64,000 bases of DNA, taken from the NCBI GenBank assembly GCA_949825065.1, contig OX463842.1:6785723-6849722 (forward strand), in the 5' to 3' direction. The DNA is from Odontocerum albicorne (Eukaryota > Arthropoda > Insecta > Trichoptera > Odontoceridae). Positions 42,501-53,719 of the stretch are shown here, piece by piece. Made by a program: the position numbers and the translations under genes. The notes below the pieces were generated by a model. That model was not told the origin of the DNA. It saw only the letters and a list, made by a program, of their open reading frames with translations, and did not search any database. The first letter of the stretch is position 1. The number at the start of each line of letters is the position of its first letter.

Positions 42501-43816
42501 CGTTTTGTTATACTATGCATAACAAAAGTATAATACAATAAAAAAACAATCCCATTTTCAAATACGGTATATGTACATTAAACAAACAAAGCAATTAGTA
42601 TCAAAACGGTAATCGTGTTTTCGTTGTTAAACGGTAAAAGAAAAAGAAAAAAAAAAAATATAATCCTTCAAAATTCCAAAGTGAGCTTTTAATATAATAT
42701 TTCCAACGAAAAGGTTTCATAAAATAAATACTTGAATATCACGTCGGCAGTCCTCGAGATTTTCAAAAGCATTGTGTGGCCAAGAACGTCCTTTCGGCAC
42801 CCAAATCAGGGGACATATTGTTGAGTTGCGGATGGGTCCATAATAAAGTTGTTGATTGACGTTTTAGGCTTGAAAAGGACATTTTCCCCGAGAATTTGTT
42901 GTTACTGTGTTGTGACCACTTTGATTTTGATTGGATGATTTCAAAGGGGAAAATTTGAACAGATTATACTCGTATAATATTCTTGGAAACAAAATATTTG
43001 TTTATTTAGTTTTAGGAATGACTTTATTTAAATATCCGCTTATTTCAACGAGTGAAATGGAGTGTTTCTAATTTCAGCTTGAATTTCACTCTGAATTTTC
43101 GGGTTTAATTAAATTATCGACGATGGCGAAACGAAAGAGTATTAATCTGGTTTTTTTCTCATCCAGACTTATTTCTAATGACTTGTCAAAATTTTATTAA
43201 CGGCAATAAAACTCAAGATTTCTTGTAGTTTTTTTTTTTTTCAGAATTATAATTATAAAACAACATTTAAATAAAATCAATGAAGTGTTCAATTTTTCAC
43301 ATTAATTTCCAGTAATTATCGAAACTTTCTTTAACATTTGCCACCCTGTAATGGACATCGAGTGACCACGACTTATATTTTATTTTATTATTTGACATTT
43401 TAATACATAATAAAATAATTTTTACAGCTAATTACAGAAAATAACCTAGCAGATTTTGCATAATTTTAATTTAAAACATACATTTTTTACTGGACGCTTA
43501 GCGTCCAGCATCGTGGCTGGCGGAATTGTTTAACACAGTAAGGCAAGTGTTAACAATAATGACATTAAAATGATAATTTATATAGCGCTATTAAGATAGT
43601 AGACTTTCATCCAAGCCGCTGGGACTCGGGATTAGAACCTACTATTAATGAGAATTTTAAAATATTATAAAGATAGGAAGATAGTGACTGTGGTCATTTG
43701 ATTAGATACTTCACCACATCTGCACTTAAGTCTCGCCTACACTCCAGATATATAGAAACATAACTTTATAAAATGCTTCTAAAACCTGTGCTAAATTACG
43801 CATCAGAGACCAATAC
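42501..43816. other. Mostly unassigned; possible MITE end
   Basis: No gene recognised in about 1.3 kb. A short hairpin TGGACGCTTAGCGTCCA lies at 43491-43507. AACACAGTAAGGCAAGTG followed by TTAA at about 43550 resembles the right end of the P-family MITEs, so a decayed relative may end here. Confidence 0.35.
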
Positions 43817-44225
43817 CAGAGGTCAGCAAATTACGGCCCGTGGACCAAATCTGGCCCGGTGCGTCTTTTTGTACGGCCCGCGAGCTAAGAATGGTTTTAC
43901 AATTTCAAATTCTTTAAAATTTCAATTACGCGCTATAACGTAACGATCGACCGCTGAGTTGATGAGTTGCAAATACGACTGTACATGATGCTCCTATAAC
44001 TTCGCATTCGGTGGCCTCTACTGTGACGCCACGCAGTTATAATTCTACAAAGTTTCCAGTGTCATGTGTATCGCTGTTCTGTGATATTTTGTTCTCGTTT
44101 TACTACTCGTGATTATTATAAATAAATCTAGATTGTTTTAAAAATAAATGATAACCCATGCATATCAATCATGTCGCTGCCAAAACAAGAAAAGTGGAAG
44201 TCACTTTTGGCCCATATAGCCTAAA
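43817..44225 (+). mobile_element. hAT-type element, 5' end
   Basis: It begins CAGAGGTCAGCAAATTACGG, followed by CCCGTGGACCAAATCTGGCC, a terminus style known from Tip100/Zaphod-like hAT elements. About 350 bp in, ATGTCGCTGCCAAAA (MSLPK) and, one base out of frame, KRKVEVT mark a transposase start with a frameshift. Sequence then changes to a LINE. A right end of the same type lies at 54640-54984, but the two are probably separate insertions. Confidence 0.6.
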
Positions 44226-44289
44226 GTATTTACTCTTTGATTATTTACTAAAAATGTTTACCAGCCACTGACCTAAACACTTACGAAGT

Positions 44290-44590
44290 GGAAAGACGAA
44301 TTTTTGATATCATGTAGAGATAAGTGGCTAGTGGAGACAGACGCTAGGTAACAAAAGTTAAAGAAATTACAAGATTGCGTGAGCTTATCGAATGCAAGAC
44401 AGTGACTCTGCAAGGAAGGCTTTATTCAGCAACCTGATATAGGCTAATGGGGAGACCAAATATGGTATAGATGAATGATTTGATAGAGAACAGCCGCACA
44501 CTGGATATAGTCAATTGGAGAAGGAATGCTGCTGAAAGAGATCAAAGAAAAAACCGTAATGTTGGTCGATTCAAATAATTGCTAAATAAA
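44290..44590 (+). mobile_element. LINE fragment, C-terminal
   Basis: The plus strand reads GRPNMV, then MNDLIENSRTLDIVNWRRNA and AERDQRKNRNVGRFK before a stop, a LINE polypeptide end. 5'-truncated and decayed. Confidence 0.55.
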
Positions 44591-44650
44591 TAAATGAGTT
44601 TCAGAAAATTTGCTGTTAAATCCGAATGTCTTACTAGTAATACGAGTATA

Positions 44651-44911
44651 TCTGTGGCGTTATGGCAGAAGTTGATATGTCCGTTTTTTGTCATTTTGTG
44701 TTTATTCTGCCAATTTATAGAGAATATTTCTCAGCATGTTGTGACAAAACTTGGTGTGTCAGTCATTAGCCAAACAAAAGATATGTCGTTTGGAAAAACT
44801 TAAAAAATGCTTATTTGTACTGATTTTAACAGCTTATCAAAGTTAATATTTCTTCTCCTGTAAACTAAGGTAAAACTGACATATCAACTTCTGCCATAAC
44901 GCCGCCACTGA
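44651..44911. mobile_element. MITE with inverted ends
   Basis: 261 bp. The left end TCTGTGGCGTTATGGCAGAA continues GTTGATATGTC. The right end, inverted, reads TCAGTGGCGGCGTTATGGCA with the same continuation. About 33 bp of inverted repeat. TATA on both sides suggests a TA target. Seen once in this window. Confidence 0.7.
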
Positions 44912-45076
44912 TATATAATATAAGAAATTCTACAAAGGTTTTTTAGTAGTTCTTCTTCTCTTGGTAATTTTTTGCTGTTTTCTTACCAAATATGTTTTTC
45001 TTAACATGTGCAGATGCGACAAAGTACTTAATCTTATGGCTATAGCCATCGCCTTCCGGTCTTTACAATCAATTTA

Positions 45077-45298
45077 CAAGTACCCGGCTGTAAATAATAC
45101 ACATCGGGCTTTAGAAAGAGACTATCGGCTATTATTGGCTAACTTCGGCTTTGTAGAGCGTCGTCTCTGTCTCTGACAAATCGCGACGGAACACGTGTAT
45201 GAATGACAGAAACGACGCTCTACAAAGCCGAAGTTAGCCGATTATGGCCGACAGTCTCTTTCTTAAGCCCGACGTGTATTACTTACTGCCGGGTACTG
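45077..45298. mobile_element. Long-TIR MITE, copy M4
   Basis: 222 bp, beginning CAAGTACCCGGC and ending CGGGTACTG. The left side has TA and the right has CA, so the right target base has mutated. The inverted arms are about 90 bp with a shorter centre than M1. Confidence 0.8.
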
Positions 45299-45299
45299 C

Positions 45300-46190
45300 A
45301 TAAACATTTATTTTGTAATATTTTCAATGGGTTCGAATCCTGAGTTAAATCACCTTTGAGGAGAGTGCTTTCTGAACGGCACTATACAAATTGTCCTTTT
45401 ATTTTTTATAATAACCAGAAACAGCGATCTATTTACATTCGTTAAAAAAACAAAGTTATCCACATATTTAAATCAGATTCGAATAAATTTATTTTTTCAA
45501 TTTATTCACATTTTTTCATTTTTATAATGAAACATACAAAGCAGTCTTCGGCCTAAATAGGCATTTGCCCATCCGAAAGCAGTTAATTTACATGATATAA
45601 TTCAAAATAGAACAAAACAAATATTAAAAATTAAACAAACTGTTATCACATTAAAAATCCCACTGTTATCACAATATACAAAAATAGCATTTAAATTAGA
45701 AAACATCAAAGGTAAAGAAAAACATAACATATTTAACAATAAATATACTGCTAAATTATATCAGAGTTTACCCGAAGAATATGCTTTTAAGGTTTCCCTT
45801 TTTGCAAGGGACTCTTTGTTATTATTCTGTTTATCTGAAATATGAAAATATACGGTAAAAATCTGTGAATTATAATTGAAAATAAAAACATTTCAATGTT
45901 TATCCATTTTCCAATAGATTTACCCGTCACAGAACACACGAAATCTATTCGTTTTCATTTATATAAAACAAATAGAAATGAGCTTCGAAAATGGGAAAAC
46001 CTCAAATGCGGGTATTTATTCAATTTGTTTAACGCCTGTGTTTCCGAATGTTTTGCTGTATACCATAGACAGGGCCGGTTCATCTTTTTTATGGGTACTA
46101 AACACTGGCGTGAAAATATATGTTGACGCGTATATACGAGAATTATTCAAACCATGCGCTGTTTATTTTAAGTTATTTGCGAAAACATAA
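45300..46190. other. No recognisable feature
   Basis: AT-rich. Small frames (70-76 codons) at 45896-46190 show no motif. Confidence 0.6.
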
Positions 46191-46678
46191 CGCAATTGTC
46201 TAAAATCTTAACTTGAAACTTCGACAACGGTTATTCAAATGCTACTTTTGGTCAGTGTTATTGCATGGAGTAGAATCATGGACCCTCAAAGTAAGTAATA
46301 TGAACCGACTGGAAGCATTCGAAATGTGGATGCACCGGAGTATGTTACGGATACCCTGGACGGATATGGTCAGCAAGACAACGATTCTTCGAAGAGCCAA
46401 AGTTGATAGAGAGTTGCTGACTAATATTAAAATCCAAAAGGTGTCCTACTTGGGGCATGTACTTAGAGGAGCAAAGTACAAATTACTGCACCTGATCATC
46501 CAAGACAAAATAGAAGGTCGAAGAGGTGTTGGCAGGAGGCAAATCTCCTGGCTCCGCAATATACGTGATTGGACTGGCATAAGGGGCGATGCGCAAAGAA
46601 GATCTTTTTCGGGCTGCCGAGGACAAAGATATCTACTCTCAAGTGATATTCAACGTTGGGGGGACCTGACATGACACT
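46190..46678 (+). mobile_element. LINE-A fragment, longest copy
   Basis: The plus strand reads KLRQRLFKCYFWSVLLHGVE, SWTLKVSNMNRLEAFEMWM, PWTDMVSKTTILRRAKVDRE and KVSYLGHVLRGAKYKLLHLI, then GRRGVGRRQISWLRNIRDW. A frameshift in the last 30 codons changes the end. This is the post-RT part of an RTE-like LINE. Related copies are at 10037 and 60675. Confidence 0.8.
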
Positions 46679-46764
46679 GAGAAGACGAACGCAATTGTAT
46701 GATCATGTATAAATCGATTATTTTAAATGGAAATTTTTCTTTATAGATATTTTTTCGCATATCT

Positions 46765-47428
46765 ACTGTATAGATATATGTTTATCCAGCAGACATACAC
46801 ATTTACGCCGTTATCCTGTTAGATTGTCATATCACGACACGCATCTTTCGCATCTTCTTTATCGATACATATCCCCTCATACAAGTTCTATGACTTAACT
46901 AACTTTCATAATATATTTCCTTCTTTCACAATATTCTCTTCACTTGATCCAACCATAATTTCCTAAGTCTTCGTCTACTACCCCTACTAGTCGCATTTGC
47001 ACTTGATATTTGTTATGTTAGAATAGTGGTGAATAGCTGTTTCAAGTCTCGATCCAATAGCAGGACGCCTTACTCCTTACTTGGATGATTTCTGACTGTT
47101 AGGATATTTAGGTTAAAATTTGGGGGGGTTTTTTCCTCATTTATTCGTTCTACGTATCCTAACCCCTTCCAAGTGCTTTCCATTTATCTTAATCAACCAC
47201 TTAATGCCCTTGAACGAGACCCTCTCGCGCGCCAAATGCGTTCCGATTTCCGCTATCCCGAATCACGCTCGCTTGTCTCGACTTGCAGTGTTCTAATTTT
47301 AATTAACACGTGTAACGCTCGCCAGTCATTTGCGTTTTATTTATTCATTGTAAATTTGCCTGCAGTTGTGATTGGTCGTGTTTTGTGTTGCTTATTTCGT
47401 ATTTACGATATTGTGTTTGTATTTACGT
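46765..47428. repeat. Duplicated block, copy 1
   Basis: From ATATATGTTTATCCAGCAGA through a minus-strand LINE-D 3' remnant, the shared CAGGACGCCTTACTCCTTA motif and the first 230 bp of MITE family Q (from 47197), this block matches 50075-50740 with few differences. In this copy the MITE target reads TCAA instead of TTAA. It ends where the transposon fragment 47425-47800 begins. Confidence 0.75.
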
Positions 47429-47800
47429 TAATTGGCCACCAAGATCATGTTATCTGACACCGTTGAATTATTTTCTCTGAGGTAACGTGAAAATCCAGTT
47501 CTATGATAATGACCCCCGATCAATTCCTGAGCTCAAGGACGAAATTATTCGCGTTATTGATGAATTAGAACCGCAATTATGCCAAAATGTCATCGAAAAT
47601 TTTGACAAAAGAGTGGACATCTGTGGAACTGCAAGAGGTGGACATTTGGCGAATATTGTTTTTTTTGTGTTTAAATGTCATACATTATACGTTACTTTAA
47701 TAGCCAATAAAAAAAAATTAAATCAAAGCAAATTATGTGTTGTTTTATTCAAGAATTTAAAAACATTTAATAAAAAAAAGCGCACAATATGAAAGACCCT
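47425..47800 (+). mobile_element. Tc1/mariner-superfamily element, 3' half
   Basis: It matches the C-terminal half of 24573-25112: DLTPLxYFL-like residues with a frameshift, then SIPELKDEIIRVIDELEPQL and ENFDKRVDICGTARGGH. The inverted right end (GCGCACAATATGAAAGACCC) closes it. The 5' half is missing and replaced by MITE Q sequence. Confidence 0.7.
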
Positions 47801-48275
47801 ATAGAAAAAAAAGTATGCGATAATTTTTATGACCGAACCCTAGGTTCAGCTTTTAAGGTGTATATACTCAAACAGACCCTGTATATAAAATGAGCAGAAA
47901 CCTCTCTTGGCAGACGAATAACAGAATAATGGAAAAATGCAATAACTTACGCTTGATACGAGGATAACCAAGAAATATTGCAGTAATACGTAACCAGAAT
48001 AAGGATATTAAATAGAAAATGTAGTTTCAGCCGGATGGGAGTGCGGAACCGAAGGTTATGGTATGTGAGGAGGGGCGTGTGCATTAGCTATTCTACCCGA
48101 TACATCAGACCAGAGCAGAGTAGAGGAGAGAAGTGAAATATATACTACGTGGTAGACGCCCTTATAATGCATGTTTTATGTCGGAATCTAAGTGCAATGA
48201 GAAACATTTTTTTCTTGTATAAGATGTTATATAGATAAAACGTATTTTCAAAACTTATTAATTCTCCGTGATTTA
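47801..48275. other. No recognisable feature
   Basis: Mixed composition, with no frame or repeat end of note. Confidence 0.55.
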
Positions 48276-49116
48276 AGGCCCGTTCTCACGGTTCAAGTTT
48301 AGTTGACCGATTAAAGTTGATCAACAAAAGTTGAATACGACTTGAATCAGTTTTGGTTCACATGTTTCAATAGAAACTGATTCAAGGCCCGTTTTCATGG
48401 TTCAAGTTTAATTGACCGATTAAAGTTGATCAACAAAAGTTGAATACGACTTGAATCAATTTTTGTTCACACTTTTCAATAGAAACTGATTCCAGGCCCG
48501 TTCTCATGGTTCAAGTTTAGTTGACCGATTAAAGTTGATCAACAAAAGTTGAATACGACTTGAATCAGTTTTTGTTCACACGTTTCAATAGAAACTGATT
48601 CAAGGCCCGTTCTCACGGTTCAAGTTTAGTTGACCGATTAAAGTTGATCAACAAAAGTTGAATGAAATCTGTAGTGAGAACCTTTGTTTCAATAGAGTTA
48701 ATCAACTTTTTAGTTGATCAAGAAAAGATGGATCCAGTCAAACTTTATCGTTCAAGTTATGAGTCATCCGCCATTTGCTTTCAAGTTGAAACCTGTCTTG
48801 AAACGTGTGAACATGTGAATTCAAGTTGATTGTCAAGTTGGCTTTCAACTCGATAATTATAAAAATAAAGATGCAAGAGAAAATGCTTTCGACGCCATTT
48901 TTAACTGAATTAAATTGAAACGGTTTATTGAATCAGTTTCTATTGAAACGTGTCAACAAAAACTGATTAAAGTCGTATTCAAATTTTGTTGATCAACTAT
49001 AATCGGTCAATTAAACTTGAACCGTGAGAACGCGCCTTCACTACAGATTTCATTCAACTTTTGTTGATCAACTTTAATCGGCCAACTAAACTTGAACCGT
49101 GAGAACGCGCCTTTAG
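48276..49116. mobile_element. Foldback element with tandemly repeated arm
   Basis: The outer end AAGGCCCGTTCTCACGGTTC then AAGTTTAGTTGACCG is matched in inverse at the right end (GGTTCAA... read from 49116 inward). The left side carries four tandem copies of the arm (starting near 48277, 48385, 48496, 48603; period 107-111 bp), the right side one long and one short copy. TTA borders both ends, compatible with a Harbinger-type 3-bp target. Non-coding. Confidence 0.75.
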
Positions 49117-49182
49117 TAAGACGTCTGTCAAGCAATTTAAAAAAAAATGGTTCCAGTATAGTTTTTACTTCAGACCGTGTTC

Positions 49183-49448
49183 AGATGAGGCGTTTTACGC
49201 GCGATTCGAGTAACGCATTTCGAATTAATTAAGGTAAATTGATCTAGCTTCGCGGTATTTATGAAATTTACAAAAAATACGAATTTAAGTTTCTGTAAAA
49301 TATTTCATCCTTCTAACTCAATCGCACGAAGGAAGAAGACATTTCACAAAAACATACATGCTCGTAAATTTCATAAATACTGCGAAGCTAGATCAGTTTA
49401 CCTTAATTAATTCGCTACTCGAATCGCGCGTAAAACGCCTCATCAGGA
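49183..49448. mobile_element. Foldback MITE
   Basis: Two inverted arms of about 90 bp: ATGAGGCGTTTTACGCGCGA at the left and its complement ending CGCCTCAT at the right, with AAGGTAAATTGATCTAGCTT further in. The centre is short and AT-rich. No target duplication was clear. Confidence 0.7.
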
Positions 49449-49609
49449 CAACCCCTCAGACTTGGAAGAAAGTTGACAATTTTTTTTATAATACAAAATA
49501 AATTTACAACTAAAAAAAATATTATATAAGTAATACAAAACATTTTTTTTTAAAGTTGATCAAGTTTTCCACTGTATCACTATTTATTTTTGTATTGTAT
49601 TACTGTTCT

Positions 49610-49870
49610 TGCTGCTAGACTCTAAAACTATCTTGAAACCATTAATATAAGACTTGCACCATCGTTGACACGCTTCGAAAAGTGAATTTAAAAACATTAA
49701 ATCTCCCTTCAGTGACACAGAAAGTTTTCATATTTTTCCATCATCTTTTTTCCAGTTATATTCAGTAGAAAGTCACCACTATCCTTTATCCTTACAATAC
49801 ATTTTTTATATATTTTTATCATATTTTTAATCCATGAATAATAAAGTCCTATGACTTATCCAACTTTCAT
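49610..49870 (+). mobile_element. Decayed LINE-J-like 3' region
   Basis: AATATAAGACTTGCACCATC and nearby sequence match the LINE-J coding end (NIRLAPS) and the piece at 28220-28620. Confidence 0.4.
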
Positions 49871-49978
49871 AATACATTTCATTCTTTCACAATATTCTCT
49901 TCACTTGATCCAACCATAATTTTCTAAGTCTTCGTCTACTACCCTATTAGTCGCATTTGCACTTGATATTTGTTAACT

Positions 49979-50072
49979 TCACGCTTTAAGGTAAGAAATT
50001 AACACATTAAGGTAAGAACTTCACACTTTAAGGTAAGAAATTCACACTTTAAGGTAACAAATTCACAATTTA
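49979..50072. repeat. About 20-bp tandem repeat, four to five copies
   Basis: Units of the form CACACTTTAAGGTAAGAAATT with substitutions. It lies immediately left of duplicated block copy 2. Confidence 0.75.
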
Positions 50073-50074
50073 AC

Positions 50075-50740
50075 ATATAGATATATGTTTATCCAGCAGA
50101 CATACACACTTACGCCGTTATCCTGTTAGATTGTCATATCACGACACGCATCTTTCGCATCTTCTTTATCGATACATATCCCCTCATAGAAGTCCTATGA
50201 CTTATCTAACTTTCATAATACATTTCCTTCTTTCACAATATTATCTTCACTTGATCCAACCACAATTTCCTAAGTCTTCGTCTACTACCCCTACTAGTCG
50301 CATTTTCACTTGATATTTGTTATGTTAGAATAGTGGTGAATAGCTGTTTAAAGTCTCGGTCCAATGGCAGGACGCCTTACTCCTTACTTAGATGATTTCT
50401 GACTGTTAGGATATTTAGGTTAAAATTTGGGGAGGGTTTTCTTCATTTATTCGTTATATGCGCCCTAATCTAGTGATTTTCATTTATCTTAATTAACCAC
50501 TTAATGACCTTGAACGAGATCCTTTCGCGCGCCAAATGCGTTCCGATTTCCGCTATCCCGAATCACGCTCGCTTGTCTCGACTTGCAGTGTTCTAATTTT
50601 AGCTAACACGTGTAACGCTCGCCAGTCATTCGCGTTTTATTTATTCATTGTAAATTTACTTGCAGTTGTGAGTGGTTGTGTTTTGTGTGGCTTATTTCAT
50701 ATTTACGATATTGTGTTTGTATTTACGTAGGTGTATGTTT
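50075..50740. repeat. Duplicated block, copy 2
   Basis: Partner of 46765-47428, same order: LINE-D remnant (minus), CAGGACGCCTTACTCC motif, MITE Q. A third partial copy of the LINE-D part is at 49845-49985. Confidence 0.75.
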
Positions 50741-50850
50741 AACACCATGCTTTCAAATCTACCATACCAAATTAAATTTAAAATTTTTATTCATTATTAA
50801 TTTTTATAAATTAAAATATTCGTATGATTAAATTGTTACAATAAACTTTT
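50497..50850. mobile_element. TTAA MITE, second family, copy Q3, right end lost
   Basis: It follows TTAA at 50493-50496 with CCACTTAATGACC. It matches Q1 (36434-36837) to about 50850. The terminal GCATTAAGTGG is not found. Confidence 0.65.
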
Positions 50851-51610
50851 TTTACATTTTTATTGCATGAATAATAATTGTAAATTATCATTGTTATGTA
50901 GTTAAAGAAAAGTGACATACCCAATGTGAGAACAGGGCCAAGAACCTTAAATAAAAATCAAATGTCATATTCATAAATCTTATTTTTTTGCGTTGTTTTT
51001 CTTTTTGTCATATTTTTCAAAACATCGCATATGTGCCAGTCACCCTGTGTGTATGGTTGAAGGAGAATTTGACAGGGAAAGTGGTAATAATTGATTTGTG
51101 AAATCTCAGGTATTGAAACTCGTTACAGAGAACTCGGAGGAAATTATGGCGTTGCAATTCTCATTTGCTTTTGACAGTTGTGGTGCCTTAAATTTATTTC
51201 CTTTACACTTGAAAAGTTGAAAATACAAAGAGTGTGATTGTGATTGCCTAACGGAATAGCTCCGTTACCCGAATTAAATTTAGGTTAATGGTTTCAACTG
51301 TCACGTTTATTGAAATAGTCTGCGGAATTGTGGGTGATATTTAAATTAATTTGCTGACTATGAGAGTTTGAATGTATATCATTCTCGTTATAATTCTGTA
51401 TTTATTTAAACTTAAAAAAAAAACTGTTGGTTTTACTTTTGTGACTTCGTGTGAAAAAAACTGATATAAAAATATAAACAAAAATACTGATATCTTCATG
51501 AAAAACTTTTCTAAATAAAAATCTATAATAATCTTAAATAAATTTTTAAAATGTGAAATATGGAAAAATGAAAAACCTTTAAAATATGGGAGTCTGTATG
51601 ACGAGGTGTA
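50851..51610. other. No recognisable feature
   Basis: AT-rich DNA, with a slightly more complex part at 51030-51320 but no motif or repeat end. Confidence 0.6.
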
Positions 51611-51616
51611 TGAACG

Positions 51617-52062
51617 TCCCTTAAAGGTATATGATGATTATGATTGTTGATAAATGAATAAAACACGTTAGATCGCAATGCGGAAGGAGAGAGTGAATGA
51701 ATCGTTTATTTTGATAGTACGTAGGTATTTATAACATTTCAGAATGGGCGCGGGAGTGCGCCCGCGATATGCTTCTATCTCGCTTCTGTGCATGCAGAAA
51801 TGGTCAATTAGTGTATCGTTACATATCGAAATAGTATTGTAGGTAACAATCTATTTACGGAACCGGCGAGACAGCGTAGTGCGTTCTCTCTCTAGTATGT
51901 AGTGCGGTCCGCTCGCTACGGGATGACTGGCCGGCGGGTGATCTTTGGACTTGAATGGATGGCGTATGTAATTTGGACTGTCCATTTAAATTTGTCGAGG
52001 AATGCGAATCTCATCGGTCATTGACCGTATGTATGCGACAATATTCCGCGACGAACGCCACA
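51617..52062 (-). mobile_element. Solo LTR, copy L5
   Basis: The minus-strand interior matches L1 and L4 closely (GGTCAATGACCG, TATAAATACC, CTCTCCTTCCGCATTGCGA). The two ends are altered relative to the other copies. AACG occurs on both sides (51613-51616, 52063-52066) if the element is taken to run TGTGG...AAGGGA, but this boundary is less certain than for the others. Confidence 0.65.
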
Positions 52063-52194
52063 AACGTATCAGAAGGGAAAGTTGTGTGTCAGAATAAAAT
52101 ATTGTGGAAATTAATTATGTCCACCCTAAGAGGAACATTTGTAATGGTGATAATGATGATGTATTTATTTAAGTGGAATTTTTTCCCCTGTCAA

Positions 52195-52610
52195 CTTTGT
52201 TCTGTACTATCCATGCAGTGAGATTCTGGAATCAGTGATAAACCAATATAAGACTCGCTCCGTCGTTGGCATGCTTTAAGAAGCGACTGAAAAAACTCTT
52301 AATTTCTAGTCAGTAAAATAACGTGTTTCATTCCTGATTTTTCTTTTCCTTTCCTCTCCACCATCTTTTTCTTTCCTTCGATTGATGATATCTCACTTTA
52401 TATGAAAAATAATGTTCGGGTAATTGTCCATCTTTGTGGGCATATGCTCACGTATGTGTTTAGGGATTTCGTGGGATAGTCATTTGAATGATTTATGCAA
52501 CCATGCAACTTGTTTCATTTAATTTTGTCTGGTTGGTTGAAAGAGATTGCCGCCTGGCAATAAACCCGCTTGATTGTATTTGCAACAAAAATGTTAAATA
52601 AATATGTTCC
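52195..52610 (+). mobile_element. LINE-J 3' fragment, shortest copy
   Basis: It starts at CCATGCAGTGAGATTCTGGA (HAVRFWNQ-like) and follows the LINE-J tail to GGTTGGTTGAAAGAGATTGC and CGCCTGGCAATAAACCCGC. 5'-truncated. Confidence 0.75.
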
Positions 52611-52614
52611 TGGT

Positions 52615-52750
52615 AGCAGAATAATTTACTTCTAGCACGGAGGTTTCGGTTTCAATTTCTAATAGAAGTAAAAAACCGGACCAAGTCTGGTTTTCATATA
52701 CTCGTAAATGCTTATAACACGTTTTTGGTTGGTTGTTAAAATCCGTGGTC
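52615..52750 (+). mobile_element. tRNA-derived SINE remnant, copy S6
   Basis: GGAGGTTTCGGTTTCAATTT is a degenerate B-box region. CCAAGTCTGGTTTTC and TTTTTGGTTGGTTG follow as in the SINE body and tail. Head mostly lost. Confidence 0.4.
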
Positions 52751-52954
52751 TACGAATGCTCTCCCATATTAGATGGTATCTGCTGAGAGTGAGAAAGTCG
52801 TTTCTAACTCTTAGGCACTTGACTAAACCCATATGGGCCTACCATTCCGTGCGAGCAGGCTCGACTATAGAGTAGTATTTTTGGACATTGTACTCGTATG
52901 CTATGCAGTTAGGTGTAGAACTCACAAAAGTTGGTTCTCAGTCGGTAAAAAAAT

Positions 52955-53090
52955 GCTGATTGGCGGTCAACGGTGGGTACTATTGGATATCGCCAAGGCT
53001 TATAGGACATGCTCGGCGGAAGCACTCTCGGTCTTAACTCACCGGTTGGATCTGGAGAGCCCAACGCGACGCGGTAACCCTTCCTGGTAA
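52955..53090 (+). mobile_element. R1-clade LINE fragment
   Basis: The plus strand reads GQRWVLLDIAKAYRTCSAEA and LSVLTHRLDLE before a stop. The AYRTxSxEAxxVLxxxxPLDL pattern is characteristic of the region after RT in R1-type LINEs. Short fragment. Confidence 0.55.
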
Positions 53091-53292
53091 AAGTCAATCC
53101 GCGAACATGGGTGACGTCTGTCTGCACAAGTGCCCGAAAGTTCAAGAATTTGCTATAGAACTTTTGTTTACATATTTTAAAATCTTTTTTCAATAACACT
53201 TTGTGTTGTCCTACGGTAACACTCGAGAATAAGCATACCACATTAAAAAACAATAATTTCCTGTTGTTCGCCACACTATATTTTTTATTACT

Positions 53293-53715
53293 GCGTTCAT
53301 AAATTATTCGGCACTTTACATTGTTTTAATTATGTCAATTACCTCAAATTAATAACGTATGGCATATTTGCGTTCATAAATTGTTCGGCACACTATATTT
53401 TTTAATTATGTCAATTACCTCAAATTAATAGCGCATATTTGCGTTCATAAATTGTTCGGCACACTACATTTTTTAATTATGTCAATTACCTCAAACTAAT
53501 AGCGTATGGTATATTTGCGTTCATAAATTGTTCGGCACACTACATATTTTAATGTTTTCAATTACCTCAATATTTGGGTTTATATATATTTGTGTTCATA
53601 AATCATATTTTTGTCAATTTACACAAATATCGCATTGTTCGGCACACTACATTTTTTTCATTAGGTCAACTACCTCAAATGAATGTGGTATTCGGGTTCG
53701 TAAATCAATTATTTA
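53293..53715. repeat. About 76-bp degenerate tandem repeat, five copies
   Basis: The unit includes GCGTTCATAAATTGTTCGGC, ACACTACATTTTTTAATTAT and GTCAATTACCTCAAATTAAT. Equivalent TTCGG words fall at 53307, 53384, 53455, 53531 and 53638. Copies differ by indels. Confidence 0.8.
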
Positions 53716-53719
53716 GGTA

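Noticed and set aside
52909..53274. 121-codon minus-strand frame
   Set aside because: Overlaps the R1-type LINE fragment on the plus strand and shows no motif of its own.
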